From NCBI GenBank assembly GCA_020025955.1, contig JAHHRF010000003.1:1-64000 (forward strand): 64,000 bases of DNA, written 5' to 3'. How positions within the stretch are numbered: the stretch's first letter is position 1; each line of letters begins with the position of its first letter. Positions 34,871 to 42,679 of the stretch are shown one piece after another. Below the pieces are notes generated by a model. The model made no database searches and was not told where the DNA came from. It saw only the letters and a program-made list of their open reading frames with translations. Position numbers and translations under genes: made by a program. This stretch comes from Sutterella sp. Lineage in GTDB: Bacteria; Pseudomonadota; Gammaproteobacteria; Burkholderiales; Burkholderiaceae_F.

Positions 34871-35229
34871 AAGTTGTCCACTTTTCTGTCTACATTTTTG
34901 CGTCCACTTTTGTGCTTTTGGCCCCATCAACCCCCGGGGGGTGTCACAACGCTGAGAAAACTTCCTTTTAGCGCTAGAACAATGTGACGGATAGAAGAAC
35001 CCATCCTCTATAAAGAAGGGAGAACATGATTCCCTGCGTCTTAGCGCCGAGAGGATGTCACTATGGGTAAAAAATCCGACAGCCTGAGATTGAGGGGGTA
35101 CAATCGAGGGCAGAGTGGTTTGAAAAATCGAGTAGAGGCCCGAGTTTTGGCTTCGCTCTTTTTTCAAATGAGATGATGACTAAGGACGTGGGCGCCTTCG
35201 CCTCCCTTAACACTGAGAGTGATTTATAT

Positions 35230-35865
35230 ATGACGTTGTGGAAAAAGAGTGTTTTAGTCTTAGCGGCTTTGAGTGCCAGCTATGTCACCACGGGGTGTGC
35301 GCCTTTGATTCTTGGGGGTGTGGCCTTAACGACCGCTACGGTGGCAACCGATCGTCGTACGTCGGGTCGTATGGTCAATGACGAAGTGCTCGAAAAAGAA
35401 ACGATGTACGACATTGCTCGCGAAAAGCTTCCTGAGTCCCATATCACGGTGACGGCCTACGGCGGCAAAGTGCTCTTAACGGGGGAAGTCGCTACGGAAG
35501 CCGATAAGGTGCGTGCGGGGACCATTGCCAGCCAACAGCCTGACTGTTTACATGTACAGAATGAATTGAAGGTGGGCCCGGTCTCGGAAAACAGCCAGCG
35601 CTTAAGTGACACGCTCTTAGCGACCAAGGTGCGTAGTGCCTTGTTAGCCACCAAGGATGTGCCCTTAAAGCAGATGAAGGTGATTGTGGAACGCTCTACC
35701 GTTTACTTGATGGGGATCGTGACGCCGTACGAACAGGATTTGGCGGCGCGCGCGACGGCCAACGTCTCGGGCGTGAGCGCGGTGAAGCTTTGCTTCAATA
35801 TCGAAAGTCCGAAGGAAATTCGAGATCGCTTCTCGAACTATAAGAATCCGCCGAACGTGAAATAA
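35230..35865 (+). CDS. BON-domain outer-membrane lipoprotein (DolP-like)
   Basis: Envelope lipoprotein of 211 residues with two BON domains, like DolP/YraP, which help keep the outer membrane intact. The start at 35230 is chosen because it gives a lipoprotein signal peptide (KKSVLVLAALSASYVTTGC, Cys at about residue 23); an upstream in-frame start at 35173 would bury it. BON1 covers about 50-125 (ITVTAYGGKVLLTGEVATEADK) and BON2 about 130-205 (VPLKQMKVIVERSTVYLMGIVTPYEQD). It has its own terminator, shared with the convergent menA. Confidence 0.85.
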   Translation: MTLWKKSVLVLAALSASYVTTGCAPLILGGVALTTATVATDRRTSGRMVNDEVLEKETMYDIAREKLPESHITVTAYGGKVLLTGEVATEADKVRAGTIASQQPDCLHVQNELKVGPVSENSQRLSDTLLATKVRSALLATKDVPLKQMKVIVERSTVYLMGIVTPYEQDLAARATANVSGVSAVKLCFNIESPKEIRDRFSNYKNPPNVK

Positions 35866-35886
35866 TCGCGTTGTCAAATTAGACAT

Positions 35887-35928
35887 AAAAAGAGCCCTGG
35901 CATCGTTTCCAGGGCTTCTTTTGTTTTT
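35887..35928. terminator. Bidirectional terminator between the BON lipoprotein gene and menA
   Basis: AGCCCTGG and CCAGGGCT flank an 8-base loop, with an A-run on the left and a T-rich run on the right. Confidence 0.85.
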
Positions 35929-36826
35929 AGGCCCAGGTGCCTAAAAGCATCCCGATGGCAAAGAGCGCAGAGAAGGCGAGTTCAAGCTTAATGCAGCCAA
36001 ACATCACGTCGTTCAAGGCCAAGCCCTTATGGGTTTTAATCTCACGAATGCCTTTGAGGGCTAAGGGGAGACTTGCCCACGTGAGTAACCCCCAACGAAG
36101 CTGGGGATCCATCGCGACCATGACGCCCACCAAGAGGTAGGGGAGTAGCTGGTTCAACGCAAAGATGCGATGGAAGGTGGTCTCCGAGAGCACCACCGCC
36201 AAGGTGTGGCGATTCACTGAAAGGTCATGCTCACGGTCACGGAAATTGTTGACCGCTAAGACGCTCGCAGCAATGGCACCTAACGCAAGCCCTAAAAGTA
36301 AGGACGCGACGGATACTGTATGCGTTTGCAAGAAGTAGGTGCCCACCACGGCCGTCAAGCCAAAAAAGAGCATGACGGTAAATTCGCCCCAAGGCGTGTA
36401 GGCAATGGGTTTAGGACCGCCCATATAGGTGTAGGCCGCCACGATAGAGGCCACGCCAATGGCTAAAAAGCCCCAACCGCCCCAGTAAACCAAGAGAAGG
36501 GTATTGAGGAGCCCCACCCCCATCATGACGCGGATGGCCCAGCGCGCAACCGGGATCGAAATCCAACCGTTTGCCGTCGCGCGAGGAAGCCCTTTGCGAT
36601 TGCCGACTTCCGCCTTGCGTTCCGTGTAACCCAAATCATTTTCCATATTGGTAATGATCTGCATCACGAGCGCAATGCTCATCGTAAAGAGTGCAATGAG
36701 TCCATTGACCTGGTGCGTTTCTAAGGCAACCAAGGCGAGCGCTGCGATGACAGGCGCCACCGCCACCCCAAACGTTTTCGGTCGAATAAAGGCCATCCAG
36801 GCCTGAAAGCGGGACACCTCAGGCAT
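35927..36826 (-). CDS. menA: 1,4-dihydroxy-2-naphthoate prenyltransferase (MenA type)
   Basis: UbiA-superfamily membrane enzyme that joins the polyprenyl tail to dihydroxynaphthoate in menaquinone synthesis; 299 residues, about nine helices. The first aspartate-rich motif is NMENDLGYTERKAEVGNRKG near 60-79 and the second is NNFRDREHD near 193, the MenA pattern rather than the UbiA one. The start overlaps the ybeD stop (TAATG), so the two are translationally coupled. With ubiE at 3.6 kb this supports menaquinone as respiratory quinone. Confidence 0.88.
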   Translation of the reverse strand: MPEVSRFQAWMAFIRPKTFGVAVAPVIAALALVALETHQVNGLIALFTMSIALVMQIITNMENDLGYTERKAEVGNRKGLPRATANGWISIPVARWAIRVMMGVGLLNTLLLVYWGGWGFLAIGVASIVAAYTYMGGPKPIAYTPWGEFTVMLFFGLTAVVGTYFLQTHTVSVASLLLGLALGAIAASVLAVNNFRDREHDLSVNRHTLAVVLSETTFHRIFALNQLLPYLLVGVMVAMDPQLRWGLLTWASLPLALKGIREIKTHKGLALNDVMFGCIKLELAFSALFAIGMLLGTWA

Positions 36827-37125
36827 TAAAGCGCTACCTTCACTAAGGGGTGCTTCGTTAATTCAAGGTAAAGGGCGTCGAGCTCTTCCTTGGAGTTAGC
36901 CGTTACCGTCACCGTCAAGGACGTGTACTTCTTGGTCTTGGAGTAGTCCACCTGATTGAGGCTTTCGTCAAAGGTCGGGTAGTGCTTGTGCACGACCTGA
37001 CAGATCTGAGCCACGAAGTCTTCCGAGGTCAAGCCCATCACTTTGACGGGGAAGTCCATCGGGAACTTCATGACGCTTTCTTCTTCCGGCGTTACGGTTT
37101 CGGGCTGGGTGTTTTTATCAGTCAA
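36826..37125 (-). CDS. ybeD: YbeD family protein (DUF493)
   Basis: Small ACT-like conserved protein of 99 residues, function not known. The core FPMDFPVKVMGLTSEDFVAQICQVVHKHYPTFD near 21-53 and the C-terminal TVTANSKEELDALYLELTKHPLVKVAL match YbeD. In Burkholderiales this gene usually lies between dacA/dacC-type genes and lipB. Here the PBP5-like neighbour is kept but the downstream gene is menA. Confidence 0.88.
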   Translation of the reverse strand: MTDKNTQPETVTPEEESVMKFPMDFPVKVMGLTSEDFVAQICQVVHKHYPTFDESLNQVDYSKTKKYTSLTVTVTANSKEELDALYLELTKHPLVKVAL

Positions 37126-37129
37126 AATA

Positions 37130-38167
37130 TCACCTATTGAAATTAAAAATCAGTTTTAACGTATCGATTAACCGACGCCATCGTCCATCTTGTTGAACCG
37201 CATCGAGTGCGATGACCGGGAGTTGCCGTGTGGCTTGTCCTGGGGCTTCTAATTGAAGCGTTCCGATCGGGGCGCCCTTTTCAAGCGGTGCCATCAAAGG
37301 GGCTTCGTAAAGGAGCTTCATTATAAAGGGATCGGTTTGCGTTTTTTTCAGTGCCGAATGGGGAAGTGACACCCAAAGTGGCTGGGCTAAACCCACGTTA
37401 ACGGTGGGGTGCTTGCCCCCGTAAACGGGCAACGCCGTTAAGGGCGTTCGGGCTTTATGCACTTCAAAGGTGCTCCAGTCATAGAGCCCCGTTTGAACTT
37501 CTTTTAAAACGCGCTGGTTGAGGTCTCGCTCTGAGGCCGCATCCAACACAATCATGAACAAGGTGCGCGCCGGTGGCTCGCTCTTAGCTACCCATATGAG
37601 GGCACTTTGTTCATTTCCCAAGGGGATTAATAAGCTTTGTGTGCCGAGTAAAGGTAGTGAACGGGCACGATTTTCAAAGACTTGTTTGCCGATCTTCTTG
37701 CGCGAGAGCGTGCTCCACCCTTTCACATACGGGAAGTCCGTTAAAAAGGCTTGCGTCGCTTTAAGGAGTTCGTGTGGGGTGGCTTTAATGGGGGCAGAGA
37801 GTGACTCAAAGCGAATCGACAAGTCCCAGGCCTTCATGGTTTGGTTCATCGCGTCCAATAGCGACTCAGGACGGCGTCCCGTGGCGTGAATCAAGCCATC
37901 CAGCGCTTCTGGGCTTTGGGAAATAAACGTCGCTTGCGCCCAATCGAGTACCTCGGCACTGGGCTCAGGGGTGTTTTTCAAGAGCACATAGAGCGCCATC
38001 AAGGGGGTGAGCCCTTGCGTTGCGGGGGTGGTCTCCACGTTTTCTTCCGACAAAACCGTGTGGCTGACCGCATCCTCCAAGAGCCAGGTGGTGGCCGGGG
38101 CGCAAGTCGCCTGGCATAGAAGACCTATGAGAAAAAGCCTAGGTAAAAAAGTTTTTAACCTCATCAT
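37130..38167 (-). CDS. Catalytically dead PBP5-like protein (DacA homologue)
   Basis: Secreted, 345 residues; signal peptide about 1-25 (LKTFLPRLFLIGLLCQATCA). Overall it aligns with D-Ala-D-Ala carboxypeptidase PBP5/6, including the beta-rich C-terminal domain and an amphipathic end (RWRRLIDTLKLIFNFNR) for membrane anchoring. The active-site motifs are lost: the SxxK position reads GLTP (52-55), the SxN motif reads SQS (83-85), and no KTG is found where expected (about 181-184, IPLG). The gene is in frame and full length, so it is not simple decay. A non-enzymatic peptidoglycan-binding or scaffold role is inference. It lies 4 bases before ybeD, the usual dacA neighbour. Confidence 0.75.
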   Translation of the reverse strand: MMRLKTFLPRLFLIGLLCQATCAPATTWLLEDAVSHTVLSEENVETTPATQGLTPLMALYVLLKNTPEPSAEVLDWAQATFISQSPEALDGLIHATGRRPESLLDAMNQTMKAWDLSIRFESLSAPIKATPHELLKATQAFLTDFPYVKGWSTLSRKKIGKQVFENRARSLPLLGTQSLLIPLGNEQSALIWVAKSEPPARTLFMIVLDAASERDLNQRVLKEVQTGLYDWSTFEVHKARTPLTALPVYGGKHPTVNVGLAQPLWVSLPHSALKKTQTDPFIMKLLYEAPLMAPLEKGAPIGTLQLEAPGQATRQLPVIALDAVQQDGRWRRLIDTLKLIFNFNR

Positions 38168-38260
38168 GGGCGCTCAGGGAGTGATGGTGTATCGTTTGAG
38201 TATTGTACCCGTTGTGACCTTTCTCTCACGCCCTGACCCCTGACCTTCTAGGAGTACTCA

Positions 38261-39073
38261 ATGCGCCCACTGCCCCTTTCGTCTTCAACGTACTTTTGCC
38301 GCGCTACCGCCATGCGTTTGGCGCGAGAGGCGGGCTTGATGTTGGAGATCTTGGACGAAACGGGGTCCACGAACGATGACTTAAAGGCGTTGGTGCGCTG
38401 TCAGGTACAAACGAAACCAGATATCCTCCTCACCTTCCATCAAACGGGAGGGCGCGGCACCAATGGGCGCGCTTGGGTGAATCCCAAACCGAGTTTGTTG
38501 TTTTCTTTAGCGATTCCGCTCGCAAAAGGCGCGAATCCAGCCCTATTTCCATTAAAAGTGGGGGTAGCCGTTGCGAAAGCGCTTCGGGCGAAAGATTTAC
38601 CCGTGGGCTTGAAGTGGCCCAATGACCTGTGGCTTTACGGGGCGAAAACGGGTGGGGTGCTTTGCGAACTCGTTAAAGACAAGGCCGGGAACGCCGTGGT
38701 TGTCGCCGGTGTTGGCCTTAACCTCTTAGGCTTTGTCTCGAAAACCACACACGGCTGGCCCGTCACCGGGCTTTTTGAATCTCAGGCAGAACTCGAACCG
38801 GTGGTCATTTCTCGACTCTTTATCGATGTGATTTCGTCGATTTTGGCAGAAGTTGAGCGTGAAAGCGGTGAGGTTTGTGAAGAATGGGCGAAGTTTGATG
38901 CCTTCCATGGGGACTATGTACACGTCGAGGGCCCCAATCAGGTGGTAGGGGGAACCGTTCTAGGGATTAACCCAGTGGGCCACCTACGGCTCCAAACGTC
39001 TACGGGCACAATGGCCTTGATGAGCGGTACAATTCTGCCCAATGACCCGTCACGTAGGGTGACGAACCAATAA
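38261..39073 (+). CDS. birA: Biotin-protein ligase BirA (no DNA-binding domain)
   Basis: Attaches biotin to carboxyl-carrier proteins; 270 residues, monofunctional. The biotinoyl-AMP loop is GRGTNGRAW near 66-74 (usual GRGRxGRxW), followed by KWPNDL near 124 and TGGVLCEL near 136. The E. coli N-terminal helix-turn-helix is absent, so it does not repress biotin genes. It starts the birA-coaX-SPOR series common in Burkholderiales. Confidence 0.93.
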   Translation: MRPLPLSSSTYFCRATAMRLAREAGLMLEILDETGSTNDDLKALVRCQVQTKPDILLTFHQTGGRGTNGRAWVNPKPSLLFSLAIPLAKGANPALFPLKVGVAVAKALRAKDLPVGLKWPNDLWLYGAKTGGVLCELVKDKAGNAVVVAGVGLNLLGFVSKTTHGWPVTGLFESQAELEPVVISRLFIDVISSILAEVERESGEVCEEWAKFDAFHGDYVHVEGPNQVVGGTVLGINPVGHLRLQTSTGTMALMSGTILPNDPSRRVTNQ

Positions 39074-39083
39074 TTCTTCACTT

Positions 39084-39854
39084 ATGACCGTTTTATTAAT
39101 TGACCTTGGCAATACCGCCCTGAAGTGGTCGGTATTGGAAGAACCAGATAATCCGCACACGATCGTGCATCGCGGAGCGGAGAATTTTCGAGAAGAACTC
39201 TGTAATACGTGGTTGGATTTAAAGCCGCGCTACATCTTCGGTTGTACCGTGGCGGCCCCCAGTATTGCGTTCATGCTCACGACGTTCTTTCACGAACATC
39301 ACTTTCACTGGCGATGGGCGGGCCCCGAGTCCCAATTTCAGGGACCGGACTATACGGTCAAGAATGGTTATGCCAATTTCCGTCAATTAGGGGCGGACCG
39401 TTGGTATGCGGCCGTCGGGGCAGCGAGCCTCGGTGAAGAGTCTTCAATGGTCGTGGTGCACACGGGCACCGCCACCACGGTGGACTCCGTGTGCTTTGAT
39501 CCCGAGACCCGTACGTACCTTTATCGTGGTGGGCGGATTGCGCCTGGCCCCACGATGATGATTAATGCCTTGAAGCGTGAGTTGCCGTCGTTGCCGACCG
39601 AGTTGGGAACGTATCAAGACTTCCCGCGCTCGACGGGGGAAGCCATTAAGACGGGGATTATTGATAGCCAAGTGGGGATGATTTTGCGTGCACGTGATGC
39701 CATGCGTCATCACAACCTGGAGCCGCGCGTCTTCTTAGCCGGGGGCGCGGGTCGTTGGATTGCCCCCTACTTACAAGAATCTATTCCGAACGTGGATCTG
39801 CGACACAACTTGGTGTTGCGCGGCCTCGCCGCTCACGTTCATGCGAACAAATAA
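39084..39854 (+). CDS. coaX: Type III pantothenate kinase
   Basis: First step of CoA synthesis, ATP-dependent phosphorylation of pantothenate; 256 residues, ASKHA fold. Motifs: LIDLGNTALKWSVLE at 4-18 (phosphate 1), the GADRWYAAVGA substrate region near 101-111, and VHTGTATTVDSV near 126-137 (phosphate 2/catalytic). GGRIAPGPTMMINAL and FLAGGAGRW complete the family pattern. It lies 10 bases after birA. Confidence 0.95.
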   Translation: MTVLLIDLGNTALKWSVLEEPDNPHTIVHRGAENFREELCNTWLDLKPRYIFGCTVAAPSIAFMLTTFFHEHHFHWRWAGPESQFQGPDYTVKNGYANFRQLGADRWYAAVGAASLGEESSMVVVHTGTATTVDSVCFDPETRTYLYRGGRIAPGPTMMINALKRELPSLPTELGTYQDFPRSTGEAIKTGIIDSQVGMILRARDAMRHHNLEPRVFLAGGAGRWIAPYLQESIPNVDLRHNLVLRGLAAHVHANK

Positions 39855-39866
39855 GGAAAGGACAGG

Positions 39867-40631
39867 ATGCGTGCTATTGCGGTCTTAGCCACCCTTGGGG
39901 TTCTCGCCTTAGGCGGCTGGGGGTTTTATTCCACTCAGAAGGCTTCGGACTCCGTTAACGCCCCCGTGCCCGCTTTGAGCGTCACGGTTAAGGGCTTAGC
40001 CTACACGGAACCCGAAAAGGTAGAGCGCGTGCAACCCGAAGCGCCTCAATTGGTTGAGGATACTGTTGCCGCCCCCGCTCAGCCCGCTGAAGCTGTCGCC
40101 CTGGAGCGTGATGTAGAGGTGGCGCCTGAGACGGAAACGTCAGATGAAGCCCCGCAACCCACGCCGACGGAACCCTTAGTGTGCTACCAAATGGGTCCCA
40201 TGAAGGAAAGCCATTTGCCGCAGTTAAATGCGGACCTGGAAAAGCATCACTTGGTAAGCAAAGTCTTTATTGAGCCCGTTGAAACCCCGAACGACTATCG
40301 TGTGTGCGTGGGCCCCTTTGCGACGAGTGACGATCAGGAGCGTGAGGTCAAACTCTTCCAAGAAAAGGGCTTAGCCTTAGCGCAGAGCTTCACCGATGAA
40401 CAAGGTGAGCGCTATGTGTCGCTTCGCCATTTCTCGACGGAATGGGAAGCGCATGACTGGGCGTTACGCGCGGGGCAACGTTTGGGGCTGACGCGTTTAG
40501 CCATTAAAAAAGCGACCGTCGACACGACGCCGACGGTGCGCTTGTTGTTCCACAATTTAACCCCGGAGGAAGGGAAGGTTGTGGAATCCTTAGGGGATGC
40601 GATTAACGAAAACGTAGAAGTTTGTCGTTAA
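39867..40631 (+). CDS. SPOR-like membrane-anchored protein
   Basis: 254 residues. Residues 1-20 form an N-terminal hydrophobic anchor, then a Pro/Glu-rich linker runs to about 108, then a domain resembling SPOR repeats (CYQMGPMKESHLPQLNADLEK ... YRVCVGPF) near 109-152. A second, less clear half runs to the end. SPOR domains bind denuded glycan strands at division sites. It stands after coaX, 12 bases apart, as in related Burkholderiales. It ends one base from the convergent HIT gene stop, with no terminator. Confidence 0.7.
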   Translation: MRAIAVLATLGVLALGGWGFYSTQKASDSVNAPVPALSVTVKGLAYTEPEKVERVQPEAPQLVEDTVAAPAQPAEAVALERDVEVAPETETSDEAPQPTPTEPLVCYQMGPMKESHLPQLNADLEKHHLVSKVFIEPVETPNDYRVCVGPFATSDDQEREVKLFQEKGLALAQSFTDEQGERYVSLRHFSTEWEAHDWALRAGQRLGLTRLAIKKATVDTTPTVRLLFHNLTPEEGKVVESLGDAINENVEVCR

Positions 40632-40632
40632 T

Positions 40633-41049
40633 TTACGCGAACTTTGCTTTAAGTTCTTCGATCAAAGCCATCATCGCTTCACGGCGCTGGTGGCTTTTTT
40701 CTTGATCGACCGGGCGCTGTGCACGACCCCAAGGGGTCTCGGGGAAGAAGCTATCGTCCTTCCAACGCGCGGTGATGTGCCAGTGTAAGTGCGCCACGAC
40801 GCACCCAAACTGCGCCCAGTTCACCTTGTCACACCGAAGGCGCTCACGCATAAGAGCTTCAATCGTTAAGAGGACCGTCATCAGCTCCTGGCGCTCTTCT
40901 TCTGTTAAGAGCGTCATTTCCGTGACGTGACGACGCGCCACGACACGAAGGAAGGCGGGGAAATTGTCGTCCCCCGCGTCAATGACGTAGAAGTGAGGGG
41001 TCGAAAAGCAGTGCTTCGGGTGATTCTCAGTACAGAGTTCGCAAGTCAT
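40633..41049 (-). CDS. HIT family hydrolase
   Basis: Nucleotide-binding HIT-superfamily protein of 138 residues. The catalytic triad motif reads HLHWHITARW (H-x-H-x-H type) near residue 90. The substrate is not defined; members hydrolyse dinucleotides or AMP-lysine/phosphoramidates. The N-terminus has two Cys (CELC) that could bind metal. It is downstream of the small unknown gene by 4 bases. Confidence 0.88.
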   Translation of the reverse strand: MTCELCTENHPKHCFSTPHFYVIDAGDDNFPAFLRVVARRHVTEMTLLTEEERQELMTVLLTIEALMRERLRCDKVNWAQFGCVVAHLHWHITARWKDDSFFPETPWGRAQRPVDQEKSHQRREAMMALIEELKAKFA

Positions 41050-41053
41050 CGGT

Positions 41054-41266
41054 TTAGTCCACTAAATGAATTTGCCCTTCTTCGTCGACGATATCGTAGT
41101 CCCACTTTTTGCGACCCGACATGTCTTCGAGCCAAGCGCTCTCCGGAATATCGAGCTCCTCGAGCATGGCATTGATATAGCGTTCGGCCTCAAAACGGGT
41201 GGCAAAGTTATCCCACTCGCCATTGGCCCACTGAACGATAACTTGGGTGACACAATCGCGTCGCAT
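41054..41266 (-). CDS. Small acidic protein of unknown function
   Basis: Seventy residues, rich in Asp, Glu and Trp, not recognised. It starts VTQVIVQWANGEWDNFATRFEAERYINAML and ends with an acidic stretch, suggesting one compact alpha/beta domain. It lies between the M20 peptidase gene (9 bases upstream) and the HIT gene (4 bases downstream) on the same strand, which supports it being translated in that operon. Confidence 0.65.
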   Translation of the reverse strand: MRRDCVTQVIVQWANGEWDNFATRFEAERYINAMLEELDIPESAWLEDMSGRKKWDYDIVDEEGQIHLVD

Positions 41267-41275
41267 AGGGGGTCC

Positions 41276-42652
41276 TTAGATCTTCGTTAACAAATCGGCA
41301 AAGAAGGCCGTGAGTTTCACGTTATAGGGTAAGTTCAGGTGCTCAAACGGCGCATGCGCGTTGGCGCCCGGCCCCATGGAACCCGTATTGATAAAGGGTG
41401 CCTTGGGGAAGGTCAATTGGAAGTTACGTAACGTCCCAATCGACGCCCCGCAGAAGATGTGGCCGGGCTCCGCGTTAAAGAACGCTTGAGCCGATTCCGT
41501 TACCGCACGCTGGAACGCGGGCTCAAAGGCGGGCGCCATAAAGCCAGGGGAATATTCCACGTCCGTGATGGTCACTTCGGCGTCATAGGGGACGTTTGTC
41601 GTTAAGACCGTCTTTAATTCTTCAAAGGCAGCTTCCGGGTTAGCGCCCGGCGACACACGGCACGAGAGACGTAACGACTTTTCGGCGTGAATCAAGGCGC
41701 CCGCTTTCTTCGGGTGCGGCAAGTCCGCGCCCACCACCGTTAAGGTGGGGTACCAGGTGTTGGTGAGCAAGGTAGAGAGCGCGCCGTCGCCCATCGCCTG
41801 GGTGCTCCCCGCCCACTGGTAGCCCGCACGGGCGTTGTAGGTGGGCAGTAACGACTTCATTGCTTCGATTGTCTTTTCGTCGGGCTCGGTCTTGAAGCTC
41901 TCTAAGCGCACCGCCCCCGTTTCCGGGTCTTCTACGCGGTTTAAGAGCTGGCGCAAGATGCGGAAGCTGTCCGGCACCAGGCCGCTCGCCATCCCCGAGT
42001 GCACGGGGTGCGCTAAGACCTTAACCGTGACCGTGCAATTTAAGGTGCCACGCAACGACTGCGTGAGCCACAGACGATCGTAGTCCTGAGCGCCCAAGTC
42101 AATGATGGCCATAAAGGCAGGGGACCCCACACGCGGGGCAATCTGGTTTAAGTAGGTGGCTAAACCGGCCGACCCCGACTCTTCATTGGTTTCAAAAAGC
42201 CCGGTGGCACGCGGACGAGGCAGTTTGGCGTCATCCAACGTCTTTAAGGCGGTTAACGCCGTAAAGAAGCTGTAGCCGTCGTCAACGGACCCACGCCCAT
42301 AGAGCATCCCGTCTTTAATGATGGGGTTAAAGGGCTCCCAGCCGTCCACCAAGGTTTCAGGCTGCTTATCAAAATGCCCATAGAAAAAGGCGGGGTTATG
42401 CTCATCGGTGCGCGTCCCTGGGATGTCCACGAAGAGGGCGGGCGGGGCCTTCTCGTCCGTCAAAATCTCAAACGTCCCGTCGGGGAAGTGCTTCTCCCCC
42501 CAGGCTTTGGCGTTTTCTAAGGCTTTTAAGAGAAAGCCGTGTTCACGCCAGTCGGGATCAAACGCCGTGGAAAGCGACGGTAAACGAATAAAGTCTTTCA
42601 GACCTTCTAAGGCATCCCCTTCCCAATGAGAACGGGCTAAATCAATCAACAT
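41276..42652 (-). CDS. M20 family metallopeptidase (dipeptidase-like)
   Basis: Zinc peptidase of the M20 family, cytoplasmic, 458 residues. The metal ligands are visible: GHFDKQP near 91 (His, Asp), GRGSVDDG near 115 (bridging Asp), ETNEESGS near 153 (catalytic and ligand Glu), VIDLGAQD near 187 (Asp), and the late NAHAPFEH (His). The lid domain holds HPVHSGMASG. Close relatives are cytosolic non-specific dipeptidases; the substrate is not read directly. It follows rlpA on the same strand. Confidence 0.9.
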   Translation of the reverse strand: MLIDLARSHWEGDALEGLKDFIRLPSLSTAFDPDWREHGFLLKALENAKAWGEKHFPDGTFEILTDEKAPPALFVDIPGTRTDEHNPAFFYGHFDKQPETLVDGWEPFNPIIKDGMLYGRGSVDDGYSFFTALTALKTLDDAKLPRPRATGLFETNEESGSAGLATYLNQIAPRVGSPAFMAIIDLGAQDYDRLWLTQSLRGTLNCTVTVKVLAHPVHSGMASGLVPDSFRILRQLLNRVEDPETGAVRLESFKTEPDEKTIEAMKSLLPTYNARAGYQWAGSTQAMGDGALSTLLTNTWYPTLTVVGADLPHPKKAGALIHAEKSLRLSCRVSPGANPEAAFEELKTVLTTNVPYDAEVTITDVEYSPGFMAPAFEPAFQRAVTESAQAFFNAEPGHIFCGASIGTLRNFQLTFPKAPFINTGSMGPGANAHAPFEHLNLPYNVKLTAFFADLLTKI

Positions 42653-42679
42653 AACAACGATCCTTTTTCGATTCTGGAG

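Larger units (their letters stand above)
34480..35229. other. 750-base non-coding region with an origin-like layout
   Basis: No convincing gene is present. From left to right it holds three 11-bp tandem repeats (34521-34553), a terminator (34556-34606), and an AT-rich stretch (34631-34660). A DnaA-trio-like TAG repeat (34661-34679), a DnaA-box cluster (34693-34870) and a GC-rich spacer follow. The last roughly 250 bases, before the BON lipoprotein gene, show nothing clear beyond a small AGGGA/TCCCT dyad at about 35018-35036. This is the best candidate oriC in the window. Confidence 0.7.

Noticed and set aside
34793..34987. A 64-codon frame inside the origin-like region
   Set aside because: It runs through DnaA boxes, has no ribosome-binding site and no protein-like composition.
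41311..41330. Partial parS-like sequence (GTTTCACGT)
   Set aside because: Only the left half matches the parS palindrome and it lies inside the M20 peptidase gene. No full parS 16-mer was noticed by eye in the window.
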